Source: Dromaius novaehollandiae
Lineage: Eukaryota > Chordata > Aves > Casuariiformes > Dromaiidae
Direction of reading: 5' to 3'
Length of the DNA: 64,000 nucleotides
Assembly (NCBI RefSeq): GCF_036370855.1
Contig: NC_088098.1
Location: 198,199,773 to 198,263,772 of the forward strand
Positions 1 to 14,515 of this stretch are shown one piece after another. The position numbers and the translations under genes were made by a program. Numbering within the stretch: position 1 is the first letter of the stretch; every line of letters starts with the position of its first letter. A model generated the notes under the pieces. The model had not been told where the DNA came from. It did not search any database and worked only from the letters and a program-made list of their open reading frames with translations.

Positions 1-1996
1 GTCTCTTGCTGAGTCGTTTTAGGACACACCTTCACTTCCAGGCTTGGTCTCCAAATTGCAGCAGATTGTGCAGTTCCACTAGTTCCTAGGAAGGTTTTTT
101 GGTTCTATTTGAGGTCTGGTTTTCTGTTCTCTCTCCTCTAAGTTTCTTTGAATTGCATTCTCTCAGAGACTTGTTCCTGGTTAGTGGTATGTCTCTCATT
201 GTTTAGAAGAATATACATATTTGTACATGAATAATATGGCAGGTATAATTCTTCTAAAAATGCCTGAGGACTTTTAGATAATTCTTGGTAACTTTGTAGT
301 GTGCTGTGTTATTTATTCTGCCTCTTTCTAAATTATTCTTCTAAGATTTTGCTTGGTTGTAAAGTATAGCTACAGTACTTAAAAAGTTATATGTTATTAT
401 AAGCATTGAATATTAGTGTTCTTTTTGGGGGAGGATTTGAAGTCTCACCTGTCAAGAACTTTACTTACATAATTCCAGAAATTATATCAGATATATTCCT
501 GATAGAATTCCAGGGATGGAATTTTTTTTATTGTGTTGTACGAAAAGAACCAACTCATTTTTCTCTCATAAAATGTGTACTGCATTTTTATTGCAAAAGA
601 AAATGTTAATAATTCTTTCTATATATACTGTATTAATGTGTAACTCACTAAGTGTTAAATGTTTTCTAAAAACGGATTTGATTATGTTCTAGCCCAACAG
701 CTTCTCTGGGGATTTTCAGGTATGGTTATTGACTGAAGATGTACTGGATTGGATTGGAGCTTGGTATTTGTGTGAATTGGGTGATTCGCTAGTCTCATTA
801 TCTCAGCTTTCTTGGAAACAAAACTTGCCAAAAGATAGCTACCCAAGATAATTATGAAAAGAGTTCTAAATACAGTTGAGGGGGAAAGATGCTTATCAAT
901 GAAAAAACATTGCAGTTAACACAGGGAAAATGATTAACTTTTTCATTACTTTATTTATATATATTTTTAATCCATCTTGTAGGTGTGTTTCTAGGGTTTT
1001 AGGATCATCCGCATAGGTTTTAGAACAGTATTTTTAAAGTTCCATGCTTAAATAATGGGCATAATAATAATTAACTTAGTTTTAGGTATATTCTTTTCTT
1101 GCTGACTCACTGCTCCCAGTATTCCTCCCTCTTTTCATAAGGCTGCTGTCATTTCCTAACAGCATAACTAACATAATGCATAGGTCTCTGAGCGTGAAGT
1201 GAAACAAAACTAATTTGTTTCTGAAGGATGTCTTACTACCTATCTTCAGCAGAAGAGGGATAGTAGATAATATTGTTAGTTGGACTATTGCTTTTAATGA
1301 AGCAGAGGTACTATTTAGGTGGAAGAAAGGACTGAAATTCAAATAGATATGTCTTACTTCTGTTTCTGTCATTGTCTTTGGTGTCATCAGGAGGAAGTGG
1401 TATTTTCATTTTGTGCACTATTTTCTATCCCGCAGACATTCTGTAGTTCTTAATTATGAGCTGTGCTAATGATAACTGAGATATGAAGTTTAACATATTT
1501 CTCTTAATGAAGGCTTTGACAGTAAGAATAAAAGAACATACGTTTAAACTTAGGTTCAGTGTTCACTGAACAGTTGTTGGGCTGCTCTTTGCTGTATCTA
1601 ATAAATAATGTTCTCAATTATGAACAGGCAAGTAAACTACTAGGTAAATAAGTAGTGTAAAGAATCAACTAAAAAAATATATTTGAAGTTTCTAGTTTGA
1701 TTTTTAACTCCTTGGTTGCTGTGTATGCCTGGAAACCTGTCTATCAAATTAACAAATGCAATAATATATTAATCATTTTCAATTTGTTTTTTGTACTAAT
1801 ATGGAATGTAGTTGATTTTAATTAACTCCTAAAAACAAAGGGAGATGTTTGAACTGTTATCTAAAATTCTATTTAACAGTTTTTCCACAAAAAGAAAAGA
1901 CAGGGCTCAGAAGCTAGAATTTTTTTTCTAACAATGAAAAGCATTTTATTGTGCAGCTCTGATTTTTATGGCTTTGCCCTTTTGCTGTAATTTCAG
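1..1996 (+). other. SACS: End of the last SACS intron
   Basis: This AT-rich stretch has stops in all plus-strand frames at short spacing and no exon I could recognise. It ends with a pyrimidine-rich tract and CAG at 1994-1996, the acceptor of the giant SACS exon. From memory the preceding human exon is about 92 nt, and I found no open segment of that kind with flanking splice sites here, so it should lie left of the window. Short open frames such as 406-609 look like chance. Confidence 0.75.
1980..1996 (+). promoter_or_regulatory. SACS: 3' splice site of the giant SACS exon
   Basis: A T-rich tract containing ttgctgtaatttcag ends in AG at 1995-1996. Taking 1997 as the first exon base leaves two bases (GA) to finish a codon begun in the previous exon. 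The frame then reads [14 protein letters not shown] upstream of the first ATG at 2062, which fits sacsin. The reading frame therefore enters from an upstream exon, and the ATG at 2062 is an internal methionine rather than the start of the protein. Confidence 0.85.
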
Positions 1997-4900
1997 GAAG
2001 GCCGTGTACTCAGCTGCAGCTTCTGAACCCAGAAAGATTTGCCCGGCTAATTAAAGAAGTTATGAATAGTGTGTGGCCTGGCAGAGACATGGTGGTGCAG
2101 TGGTATCCAGGTTTGGAAGACAAAAATCACCCATCAGTTTCCTGGCTTAAGATGGTCTGGAAGAACTTGTATATACATTTTTCTGATGACTTAAGTCTGT
2201 TTGATGACATGCCACTTATTCCCAAGACACTGCTGGAAGAAAACCAGACATCAGTGGAACTGGTTAGACTTAGGAATCCATCACCTATCATTCTGGACGA
2301 TGAATCTGAGACTCAGCTCCCAGAATATTTAGCTGAGATTATTCAGAAAATTGGTGGAGTTGTGCTTGAGAAGCTAGATATTTCTATACAACATCCACTT
2401 ATAAAGAAATATGTGCATCCACCATTACCCAATGCTATTTTACAAATAATGGAAAAAATGTCCTTACAGAAGCTATGCAGTCAGGTTGCATCATTCCCAT
2501 CAACACATAAAGATGCTCTTAGGGGATTCTTAGCTAGTTTAACTGATGCAAGTGAAAAAGAGAGAAGAATTATGCAGGAATTGCAGGTATTTAAAAAAAT
2601 TGAAAAAGCATCTGATGAATGTGTCCCCATTTTTACTGCATTAAAAGGTTGTAAAGTGTTACATCACACTGCCAAAATTCCTCCTGGTCTAAGATTTTCT
2701 ATTCCAATAATTGACAGCAGTGATGAAGCTACAATTCGCTTAGCTAACTTGCTAAAAATAGAACAGCTGAAAAGCACAGATTGCTTAAAGTTTATTATAC
2801 AAGATGTTAGAAGTGATTTTTATTCATATGATGAAACAGCACAGATAATGCAGTGGGTTCTTGAAAATCTAGCTTTTCTGAAAAATGAGAATATAGATGT
2901 GATAGAGTGGCTGACATCCCTGAAGTTTATTAAGATTTCACAGGAGAAGATAATGTCAGCAAATGAACTCTTTGATCCTGAGGTAGAACTACTGCAAAAC
3001 TTGTTTTATGCTGAGGAGGAAATTTGCTTTCCACCTGTTATTTTTACAGCTTCGTCAGATATTCTTCATTCTCTAAGACAAATAGGCTTAAAAAGTGAAG
3101 CCGGTCTTGATGAAAATGATATTTTGAGAGTAGCAAATAAAATTGAAAGTTTGCATGCTAATTCTAACACCAGTCATGATTTATTATTAAGAAAAGCTAG
3201 AACTCTCTTGATGATTTTGAACAAAAACCATACACTGCTTCACTCATCGGAAACAAAAACTGCGCTGAAAAAAATAAAATGGATTCCTGCGTGTAAGGAA
3301 AGACCTCCAAATTATCCAGGATCCTTAGTCTGGAAAGGAGATCATTGTAATTTGTGTTCCCCACCAGAAATGTGTGATGTATCTCATGCAATTTTAGTTG
3401 GTTCCTCCATTCCCCTTGTGGAAAATGTACATTTGAATATAGAAAAAGCACTTGGCATTCCCTCCAAACCTAGTATAAAAGCTGTCTTAAAACACTTCAA
3501 GGTGGTGGTGGACTGGCACAGTTCTAAAACCTTCAGTGATGAGGACTATTATCAGTTTCAGCATATCTTGCTTGAAATTTATGGATTTATGCATGATCAT
3601 TTAGAAGAAGGTAAAGAAGCTTTTAAAGCCTTGAAATTTCCTTGGGTTTGGACTGGTAAAACATTTTGTTCCCTCACACAAGCAGTAATAAAATCGGTAC
3701 CTGATCTTGACCTCCAGCCTTATCTACATTATGTGCCAAAAACTATGGCTAAATTTCACCAGTTGTTTAAATGTTGTGGTTCAATTGAGCAGTTAACACC
3801 AGACCATGTTTCTATGGTAATTCAGAAGATATATCTAAAAAGTGAGCAGTCTCTCTCAGAAGAAGAGAGTAAACAAAATCTTCACATCATGTTGAGTATT
3901 ATAAGGTGGCTCTACAGTAATCAGATTCCTGCAAGTTTGCATACACCTATGCCACTATACAGTGGCAAACTTCCTTATAAGCTTGCAATGAGGCCAATTC
4001 ATGAGTGCTGTTACTGCGATATCAAAGTTGATGATTTAAATGATTTGCTTGAAGATTCTGTTGAACCAATAATTTTGGTGCATGAAGATATACCAATGAA
4101 AACTGCAGAGTGGTTAAATGTCCCATGCCTTAGTACAAGATTGATTAATCCAGAAAATATGGGGTTTGAGCAATCTGGACAAAGAGAGCCTCTGACTGTG
4201 AGAATTAAAAATATTTTGGAAGAATACCCTTCCATTTCAGATATCTTTAAAGAGCTTCTTCAAAATGCTGATGATGCCAATGCAACAGAATGTAATTTCA
4301 TGATTGATATGAGACGAAATATGGACATAAGAGAGAATCTTTTGGATCCAGGAATGGCAGCATGTCATGGTCCAGCTTTGTGGTCATTCAATAATTCTGA
4401 ATTTTCTGACTCTGATTTTCTAAATATAACTCGATTAGGAGAGTCTTTAAAAAGGAGTGAAGTTGACAAAGTAGGGAAATTTGGACTGGGATTTAATTCT
4501 GTTTATCATATCACTGATATTCCCATTATTTTGAGCCGTGAGTTCATGATTATGTTTGATCCAAATGTTAACCATATCAGCAAGCATATTAGAGATAAAT
4601 CTAACCCAGGGATCAAAATTAACTGGAGTAAACAACAGAAGAGACTGCGAAAATTTCCCAATCAATTTAAGCCGTTTATAGGAGTTTTTGGTTGCCAGTT
4701 ACCACTGACTGTAGAATCTCCTTACAGCTACAAAGGAACGCTTTTCAGGCTCTCCTTTAGAACTCAGCAGGAAGCTAAAGTGAGTGAAGTCAGCAGTACA
4801 TGCTACAATACAGCAGACATTTACTCTCTTGTGGATGAATTTAGCATTTGTGGTCATAGGCTGATAATATTTGCTCAGAGTGTAAATTCAATGGTTTTGA

Positions 4901-7900
4901 AATATTTGAAAATTGAGGAAGATGATCCCGGGGTGGCACAAGATATTGTCACTATTAAAAAAAATCAGTGTTCTTCCAAAGCCTTGACTGCACCAAATGT
5001 AAGTGTTTTAAAGGAAGCAGCTAAACTAATGAAGGTCTACAGCAGCAGTAATAAAAAGCTTCCCAGTGAAACACCAAAGTCCTCGTGTATCTTGCAGATA
5101 GTAGTAGAAGAATTTCATCACATATTTAGACGGATTGCTGATTTACAGTCTCCACTTTTCAGAGGTCCAGAAGATGATCCAGCTTCTTTCTTTGAAATGG
5201 CTAAATCTGGACAGATAAAAAGGTCAGCTGATGAGCTGCCACAAAAATCAGTAGATTCAACAACATGGCTTATATGTTCTTGCATGGACACTGGAGAGGC
5301 TTTAAAATTTTCTTTACATGAAAGTGGACGAAGATTAGGTCTCGTTCCTTGTGGTGGAATAGGAGTGTTGCTGTCTGAAACTCAGGATCAAAAGTGGATT
5401 GTGAAACCTAATTGCAACAACATAGGGGAAGTATTCTGCTATTTACCTCTACGAATAAAAACAGGCTTACCTCTTCATATAAATGGCTGCTTTGCAGTTA
5501 CTTCAAATCGGAAAGAGATATGGAAAACAGACACAAAAGGAAGATGGAACACAGTATTCATGAGGCATGTTATTGTAAAAGCCTACTTAGAAGCACTTTG
5601 TGTTTTACGTGACATGACAATCAGCGGCGAGCTAGTTGACTACAGTTACTTTGCAGTGTGGCCAGATCCTGATTCAGTTCATGATGATTTTTCTATTATT
5701 TGTCAAGGGTTTTACGAAGATATAGCTCACACGAAAAGCAAAGAAGGTATCAAAGTATTTTCTGATGGTTTCTCTTGGGTTTCCATGAAGAATGTAAGGT
5801 TTTTAGATGATTCAATACTGAAACGACCAGATATTGGACCGTCAGCCTTTAAGATCTTTCTGAAGTACCTTAAAAAAACCGGTTCCAAAAACCTGTGTGC
5901 TGTAGATCTCCCTTCTTGGGTAAAGACAGGATTTGAAGAAGCAGGATGCAAATACATATTATTGGAGAACACCTTCTCTGAGAAACAGTTCTTTTCTGAG
6001 GTATTTTTCCCAAATGTTCAGGAGATTGATGCAGAGCTGCGTGATCCTTTGATGCGCTATGTTCTCAATGAAAAAGTTGAAGAGTTTTCAGGAATTCTTC
6101 GTGTTACTCCTTGTATTCCTTGCTCTTTGGATGGACATCCATTGGTAACACCATCAAGATTGATCCATCCTGAAGGAAGGGTTGCAAAGTTATATGATGC
6201 TGAAGATGGAAGATTTCCTTATGGCACTACTCAGGACTATCTTAATCCAGTTATTTTGGTTAAACTTGTTCAGTTAGGCATGGCTAAAGATGATATTTTG
6301 TGGGAAGATCTGATAGAACGTGCTGAGTCAGTAGCAGAAATTAATAAGATTGATCATGTTGCAGCTTGTCTCAGAAGCAGTATTATACTGAGTCTTATTG
6401 ATGAAAAACTAAAGTGTAGGGACCCTAGAGCTAAAGAATTTGCTGAAAAATGTCAAACCATCCCTTTCCTTCCTTTCCTTACGAAACCAGCAGGCTTCTC
6501 ATTGCATTGGAAAGGCAGTGATTTTCAGCCTGAAACAATGTTTTCAGCAACCGACCTTTTCACTGCTGATCATCAAGATACAGTTTGCCTGATAGAACCA
6601 ATTCTTAATGAAAACTCCCATTCCTTTAAAGGTTGCGGTGCTTTGTCATTAGCTGTCAAAGAGTTTTTGGGTTTGCTTAAGAAACCAGATATCAATTTGG
6701 TCATAAATCAGTTGGAAGAAGTTGCTAAGTCATTTGATGGAATTACATTATATCAGGAAAATATCACTAATGCATGTTACAAAAATCTGCATGAAGCAAT
6801 GTTAGAAAATGAATCAACAAAAGCTATGATAATTGAACAACTGAAAAACTGTAGTTTTATTCTCGTTGAGAATGTGTATGTTGATCCAACAAAAGTGTCT
6901 TTCCATTTGAATTTTGAAGCAGCGCCATATCTCTATCAGTTGCCTAATAAATATAAAAATAGTTTCCGTGAACTATTTGAAAGTGTGGGTGTGAGACAGG
7001 CCTTTATAGTTGAAGATTTTGCCCAAGTCCTGGAATTAGTAAATCAGGAAAGAGGAACCAAACAACTGACAGAAGACAATTTCCAGCTTTGCAGGCGAAT
7101 AATTAGTGAAGGAATATGGAGCCTCATTAGAGAGAAGAAGCAGGAATTTTGTGAGAAAAAGTACGGTGAGATTTTGTTACCTGATACTCGTCTTGCACTT
7201 CTACCTGCAAAATCTTTGTGTTACAATGACTGTCCATGGATTAAAGTTAAAGACACAACTGTTAAATATTGTCATGCTGATATTCCAAGGGAAGTTGCAG
7301 TAAAGCTTGGAGCAATACCAAAACGACATAAAGCTTTAGAAAGATATGCATCTAATATCTGTTTTACTACCCTTGGAACAGAATTTGGCCAGAAAGAAAA
7401 ACTGACAAGTAGAATTAAAAGCATCCTTAATGCCTACCCTTCAGAAAAGGAAATGCTGAAAGAGCTCCTTCAGAATGCAGATGATGCAAAAGCTACAGAA
7501 ATCTGTTTTGTGTTTGATCCTCGACAGCATCCAGCTGATAGAATATTTGATGAGAAATGGGCGCCACTTCAAGGACCAGCACTGTGTGTTTACAACAATC
7601 AGCCTTTTACAGAAGATGATATTAGAGGAATTCAGAACCTTGGAAAAGGTACAAAAGTAGGAAATCCCTGTAAAACTGGACAATATGGTATAGGTTTCAA
7701 TTCTGTTTATCATATTACTGATTGCCCTTCTTTCATATCTGGCAACGATATACTTTGTATTTTTGATCCTCATGCTAGATATGCACCAGGTTCAACATCA
7801 ACAAGTCCTGGGCGCATGTTTAGAGATTTGGATGCAGATTTCAGAACACAGTTCTCAGATGTACTGGACCTCTATTTAGGAAATCACTTTAAACTGGATA

Positions 7901-10900
7901 ACTGTACAATGTTTAGGTTTCCTCTTCGAAATGCAGAAATGGCAAAAGTATCAGAAATTTCCTCAGTTCCATGTTCAGATAGAATGGTTCAAAATCTTTT
8001 AGATAAGCTGCGTACAGATGGAGCAGAACTTTTAATGTTTTTGAACCATATGGAAAAAATTTCTATTTGTGAGATAGAAAAAACAACAGGAGTACTGAAT
8101 GTATTATATTCTGTACAAGGCAAAATCACTGATGGAGACAGACTGAAAAGAAAACAATTCCATGCATCTGTAATTGACAGTGTTACTAAAAAAAAGCAGC
8201 TAAGTGAAATACCTGTGCAACAGATAACTTACACAATGGATACTGAAGACTCTGAAGGGAATCTTACAACTTGGTTAATTTGTAACAGGTCAGGTTTTTC
8301 TGCCATGGAAAAGGTATCTAAAAGTGTTGTGTCAGCCCACAAGAATGAGGACATTACTCTTTTCCCCCGTGGTGGAGTAGCAGCTTGCATTACTCATAAT
8401 TACAAAAAACCCCACAGAGCATTCTGTTTCTTACCTTTATCTTTAGAAACTGGGTTGCCTTTTCATGTGAATGGTCACTTTGCTCTGGATTCTGCAAGAA
8501 GAAATCTATGGCGTGATGATAATGGAGTTGGAGTAAGAAGTGACTGGAATAATAGCCTAATGACAGCATTGATAGCACCAGCCTATGTTGAACTGCTGAT
8601 TCAGCTGAAAAAACGATATTTTCCAGGCACTGATCCTACGGTATCAGTATTGCAAAACACACCTATTCACGTTGTGAAAGACACTTTAAAAAAATTTTTG
8701 TCCTTTTTTCCAGTTAACAGACTTGATATTCAGCCAGATTGGTATTGTTTAGTGAAAGCAGTTTACAGTTGCATTTATGAAGATTTGAAGCGTCTTTTAC
8801 CTGTTATGCGAGCTCCAAATATTGATGGTTCTGATTTGCATTCTGCTGTAATCATCACCTGGGTTAACATGTCTACTGTGAACAAAGGTAGGCCGTTTTT
8901 TGACAATTTACTACAAGATGAATTGCAACACCTGAAAAACACAGAGTACAACATCACAACGCGTAAGACAGTGGCAGAAAATGTTTACAGGCTCAAGCAT
9001 TTACTTTTAGAAATTGGATTTAATTTGGTATATAACTGTGATGAAACTGCAAATCTTTACCACTGTCTGATAGATGCAGATATTCCTGTTACCTATGTGA
9101 CGCCTGCTGATGTCCGATTCTTTTTGATGACATTTTCTTTTCCAGACTCTAATTGCCACATTGGAAAGTTACCTTGTCGTCTTCAGCAGACAAATCTGAA
9201 ACTCTTCCACAGTCTCAAACTTCTGGTTGACTATTGTTTTAAGGATGCAGAAGAAAATGAAATCCAAGTTGAGGGCTTGCCACTCCTTATTACCCTTGAC
9301 AATGTTTTGCAGATTTTTGATTCAAAGCGACCAAAGTTCTTAACAACATACCATGAACTGATTCCATCTCGCAAGGATCTCTTTATGAACACATTATATT
9401 TGAGATACAGCAGTATTTTACTTAGCAGTGATGTGGCAAAAGTCTTTGATATCACAAGTTTTGCTGATTTGTTATCATCTGTGTTGCCTAGAGAGTATAA
9501 AACTAGAAGTTGTGTGAAATGGAAAGAAAACTTTGCAAGTGAATCTTGGCTTAAAAATGCCTGGCATTTTATCAGTGAGTCTATAAATGTTAAGGATGAC
9601 CAAGAAGATATGCAAGCAAAATTTGATGATGTTGTTGAAACTTTGAAGGACTGGACTTTGCTTCCAGGTGTTAAGTTTACTGTCTCAGCTAATCATCTTG
9701 TTGTGCCAGAGTGTGATGTTTTGCTGCCCCTTAGCATTATGCATATTGCTGTTTTTCCGAATGCTCAGAGTGATAAAGTTTTTCATGCTTTAATGAAAAC
9801 GGGTTGTATTCAGCTGGCATTGAACAAAATTTGCTCCAAAGACAGTGCTTTAGTGCCTTTGTTGTCAGGACATACAGCAAATATAGACAATCCTTCAAGC
9901 ATTCTGAAAGCCATACAATATATGGTACAGACCTCAACTTTTAAGACTGAAAAATTAGCAGAAAGTGACTTTGAGGCTCTTTTAATGTACTTCAATTGCA
10001 ATTTAAGTCATTTGACATCTCAGGATGACATTAAAATTTTAAAGTCTCTTCCATGCTATAAATCCATTAGTGGCCGATACATCAGCATTTCAAAATATGG
10101 GACATGTTACGTTCTCACAAAAAGCATCCCGTCAATAGAAGTAGATAGATGGACACAGTCTACTTCGTCAGCTTTTCTTGAAGAAAAAATTCACTTGAAA
10201 GACTTGTACACTGTGCTTGGTTGTGTCTGTGTGGATGATCTTGAAGTGTACTTGAAACATCTTTTGCCAAAAATTGAAAGTCTGTCTTATGATGCAAAAT
10301 TAGAACACTTGATCTATTTAAAGAACAGACTAACTAGCATTGAGGAAACTTCAGAAGTGAAAGAACAGCTGTTTGAAAAGCTGGAAAGCATTTTGATCAT
10401 TCATGATGCAAGCAATAGATTAAAACCTGCAAAATATTTTTATGACAGAACTATCAGAGTCTTTGAAGTTATGCTTCCTGAAAAATTCTTCATACCTCAA
10501 GATTTTTTTAAGAAGCTGGAACAACTTACAAAACCAAAGAATCAAGCCGCATTCCTTACATCATGGGTAGCTTTCCTACGGCATATCGGACTAAAATTCA
10601 TTATTTCACAGCAACAGTTATTACAGTTTGCTAAGGAGATCAGCATGCGAGCTAATACAGAAAACTGGTCTAAAGAAACACTACAGAATACTGTTGATGT
10701 CCTCCTTCATCACATATTTCAAGAAAGAACTGATCTCTTGTCAGGAAACTTTCTGAAAGAATTGTCACTAATTCCTTTTCTGTGCCCTGAACGAGCTCCT
10801 GCAGAATTTGTTAGATTTCATCCTCAGTATCAAGAAGTTAATGGAACACTTCCTCTTATACGATTCAATGGGGCACAGGTAAATCCTAAATTCAAACAAA

Positions 10901-13560
10901 CTGATGTGTTACAGTTACTGTGGACTTCATGTCCCATTCTTCCTGAGAAAGCAACACCTTTAAGCATCAAAGAACAAGAAGGAAGTAGTCTTGGTTCACA
11001 AGAACAGCTTGAGCAAGTTTTAACTATGCTGAATGTTAATTTGGATCCTCCCCTGGACAAAGTTATCAATAACTGCAGGAACATATGCAATATAACAACT
11101 TTGGATGAGGACATGGTGAAAACTAGGGCCAAGGTCCTAAGAAGCATTTATGAATTTCTTAGTACAGAGAAAAGGGAATTCCGCTTTCAGCTTCGAGGAG
11201 TTTCTTTTGTAATGGTGGAAGAAGGTTGGAAGCTCCTGAAGCCTGAAGAGGTGGTAATAAACCTCGAGTATGAATCTGATTTTAAGCCTTACCTTTACAA
11301 ACTTCCTTTAGAGCTTGGCACTTTCCATCAGCTATTTAAACATTTGGGTACTGAAGATGTTATTTCAACAAAGCAGTATGTTGAAGTTCTAGGTCGCATA
11401 TTCAAGAACTCGGAAGGGAAGCAGCTGGATCCTAATGAAATGCGCACAGTTAAAAGAGTAGTTTCTGGCCTGTTCAAAAGTCTTCAAAATGATTCTGTCA
11501 AGGTTAGAAATGAGCTTGAGAATATGAGAGATTTGGCCCTTTACCTTCCCAGTCAAGATGGTAGGTTGGTGAAGTCAAGTATCTTAGTTTTTGATGATGC
11601 ACCTCACTACAAAAGTAGAATCCAGGGTAACATTGGTGTACAAATGCTTGTTGATCTTAGCCAGTGTTACTTAGGCAAAGACCATGGTTTTCACACTAAG
11701 CTGATAATGTTATTTCCTCAGAAGTTGAGACCTCGCTTACTGAGCAGTATTCTTGAAGAACAGTTGGATGAAGAGTCTCCCAAAATTTGTCAATTTGGGG
11801 CATTATGTTCTCTGCAGGGAAGATTACAATTACTGTTATCTTCAGAACAATTCATCACAGGACTTATTAGGATTATGAAGCATGAAAATGACAATGCTTT
11901 TTTAGCTAATGAAGAAAAAGCAGTAAGACTTTGCAAAGCTTTGCGAGAAGGTTTGAAAGTTTCCTGTTTTGAGAAGTTGCAAACAACACTAAGAGTTAAA
12001 GGTTTTGCTCCTATTCCCCACAGTAAAAGTGAAACATTTGCTTTTCTAAAGAGATACGGAAATGCAGTAATATTGCTGTACATACAGCACTCTGACAGCA
12101 AAGACATAAATTTCCTGTTAGCATTAGCAATGACCTTAAAATCAGCAACTGACAATCTGATTTCTGATACCTCATATTTAATTGCCATGCTGGGTTGTAA
12201 CGATATTTACCGGATTAGTGAGAAGCTTGACAGTTTAGGAGTGAAGTATGACTCTTCAGAGCCATCAAAACTTGAACTACCAACACCTGGCACTCCTATA
12301 CCAGCTGAAATTCACTATACACTTCTTATGGATCCGATGAATGTTTTTTATCCTGGTGAATATGTTGGTTACCTTGTTGATGCTGAAGGTGGTGATATAT
12401 ATGGATCATATCAACCAACTTACACATATGCAATCATTGTACAAGAAGTAGAAAGAGAAGATGATGAAAGTCCCAGTTTTTTAGGCAAGATTTATCAGAT
12501 TGATATTGGATATAGTGAATACAAAATAGTGAGCTCTCTTGACTTGTACAAATTTTCAAGGCCTGAAGAAAGTTCTCAGAGTAGGGACAGCACACCTTCT
12601 ACCCCAACCAGTCCTACAGAATTTCCAGTACATGGACTGAGGACGATTCCACCTCTCTTCACTGGTAAGGAGAGCCACAAAACAATGTCCTCAAAACATC
12701 ACTCTCCAAAAAAGATAAAGCCAAACTCCTTGCCAGAAATATTGAGAGAAGTGACATCTGTGATTGAACAGGCTTGGAAACTTCCAGAATCTGAAAGAAA
12801 AAAGATAATTAGAAGGCTGTATCTTAAATGGCATCCAGATAAAAATGCAGAGAACCTTGAGATAGCTAATGAAGTTTTCAAACATTTGCAGAATGAGATT
12901 AACAGACTAGAAAAACAGGCCTTTATAGATCAAAATACGGACAGAGCATCAAGAAGAACATTTTCATCCTCTGCTTCTCGATTTCAGTCAGATAAATTTT
13001 CATTTAAGAGATTTTATACTTCGTGGAATCAAGAAGCAACAAGCCATAAATCTGAAAGGCAACAGTATAAAGAGAAATGTCCACCTTCCACCGGGCCGTC
13101 TTACTCACAACGTTTTTTCGTTCCACCAACATTCAGGTCTGTTGGCAATCCTGTAGAGGCACGTAGATGGCTTAGGCAGGCCCGAGCTAACTTTTCAGCG
13201 GCAAGGAATGATCTTCATAAAAATGCCAATGAATGGGTATGCTTTAAATGCTACCTTTCTACTAAACTAGCCTTGGTTGCAGCTGACTATGCTGTGAGGG
13301 GGAAGTCAGATAAAGATGTAAAACCAGTAGCACTTGCACAAAAGATAGAGGAATACAGTCAACAACTTGAAGGGCTTGCGAATGACGTTCAGACATTGGA
13401 AGCTTATGGAGTAGATAGCTTAAAAACTAGATATCCTGACTTGCTCCCTTTTCCACAGATTCCAAATGATAGGTTTACTTCGGAAGTTGCTATGAGAGTG
13501 ATGGAATGTACTGCTTGTATCATAATAAAACTTGAAAACTTTATACAACAGAAAATGTAA
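1997..13560 (+). CDS. SACS: Sacsin, giant terminal coding exon (C-terminal ~3,850 residues)
   Basis: Sacsin is a very large cytoplasmic co-chaperone linked to Hsp70, mitochondrial networks and intermediate filaments; loss in humans causes the spastic ataxia ARSACS. The exon is one open frame of 11,564 nt ending in TAA. Human sacsin is 4,579 residues and its last exon encodes about 3,850 of them (from memory), so this exon looks full length. In order it shows: the end of sacsin repeat region 1 (FHQLFK near 3,755); region 2 from about 4,186, with the ATP-site box [11 protein letters not shown] at 4,252-4,284 and GLGFNSVYH at about 4,483-4,509; region 3 from about 7,384, with [11 protein letters not shown] at 7,462-7,494 and GIGFNSVYH near 7,687; repeat-end motifs near 6,964 (FRELFE) and 11,320 (FHQLFK); a J-domain at about 12,730-12,910 with HPD at 12,832-12,840; and a HEPN domain at about 13,138-13,550. 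No frameshift or premature stop is seen. The N-terminal part, with the ubiquitin-like domain, is outside the window. Confidence 0.97.
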
Positions 13561-14466
13561 GAGAGAGGTTAGAAAATTGTATTCTCAAGAGCTTAGATAT
13601 TTAATGTGATGAGATACAAATGTAATTGTACAGATTACTGGACAAGTTGTACATCACCAAGCAGTTTAGAAATACAGTGCACACATGGATGGTACTGAAG
13701 TACTTAGAATTACAGATAATTTAAACAGGATTTTTTTTAAACTGAGCCTGCTGTATAAGCAAACTGTAAAACATGAATATTTTTAAAAATTTGCAAGGAA
13801 ACTGAGCTGCAAAAATTAGCTGTATGTACAATATTGTGATGAATTGGCACATTATTGAACTGCACTTTATATAACCAAAGCTTAGCTTTCTGTTAGATGA
13901 AGCCTGTAATTAAAACTCCATATTAGATTTTATTTCATTTAATACTGTGTTTCCAGAAAGGTCATGTCATTTTTCGATGTACTAATCTTAAGACTGGATA
14001 TATTATGAAATAGGCAGTGGGATGGAAATGAAAATAACTTTGGAGAGGTATTGCTCCAAAGCATTTCTGTATTCTTTTGTGTTCTGTGGACATTCATGTC
14101 ACTCATACTAATACTTTTATCAGCTGGATCTGATTATGAATTTGCTGCAGTATCACATTGTGAACATTTAAAGGATAATTCAGTACCTGTGAATTGGTAC
14201 AGTATTTTAATCTTAAATAATGATACTTGATTTAACATGCAACTTCATGTCATGCATTGAATGCATTCACTTTATTATAAAATAACTAGGTATTTAATTT
14301 ACATTTTTTTTCTAGAGCCTGTCATCTTTTGTTTAAGGGAAAAAATGCACGTGGATGATGTAAAATTGGTGACTGTTAGTATATGATGTTTTCTGATGTT
14401 TTTTTGAAAACCACAGATCAAAACTCAGTTTTCAGATGTCTAAATGCTTGAGTTTCTTTTCTTTTC

Positions 14467-14484
14467 TGTGTGTGTGCCTTTGTG

Positions 14485-14515
<31 letters not shown>
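14467..14515. repeat. Compound TG/TA microsatellite in the SACS 3' UTR
   Basis: TG runs at 14,467-14,476 and 14,480-14,489 pass into an uninterrupted AT run up to 14,515. It lies inside the presumed SACS 3' UTR. At the junction the sequence TGTACATA (14,487-14,494) matches the Pumilio-site consensus TGTANATA, but in such a simple sequence this is probably chance. Confidence 0.95.

Noticed and set aside
694..720. Possible tiny SACS exon between a ttctag acceptor and a CAG|gtatgg donor.
   Set aside because: It would be 27 nt, whereas the preceding exon is about 92 nt in human from memory. A 92-nt exon ending here contains stops and has no acceptor.
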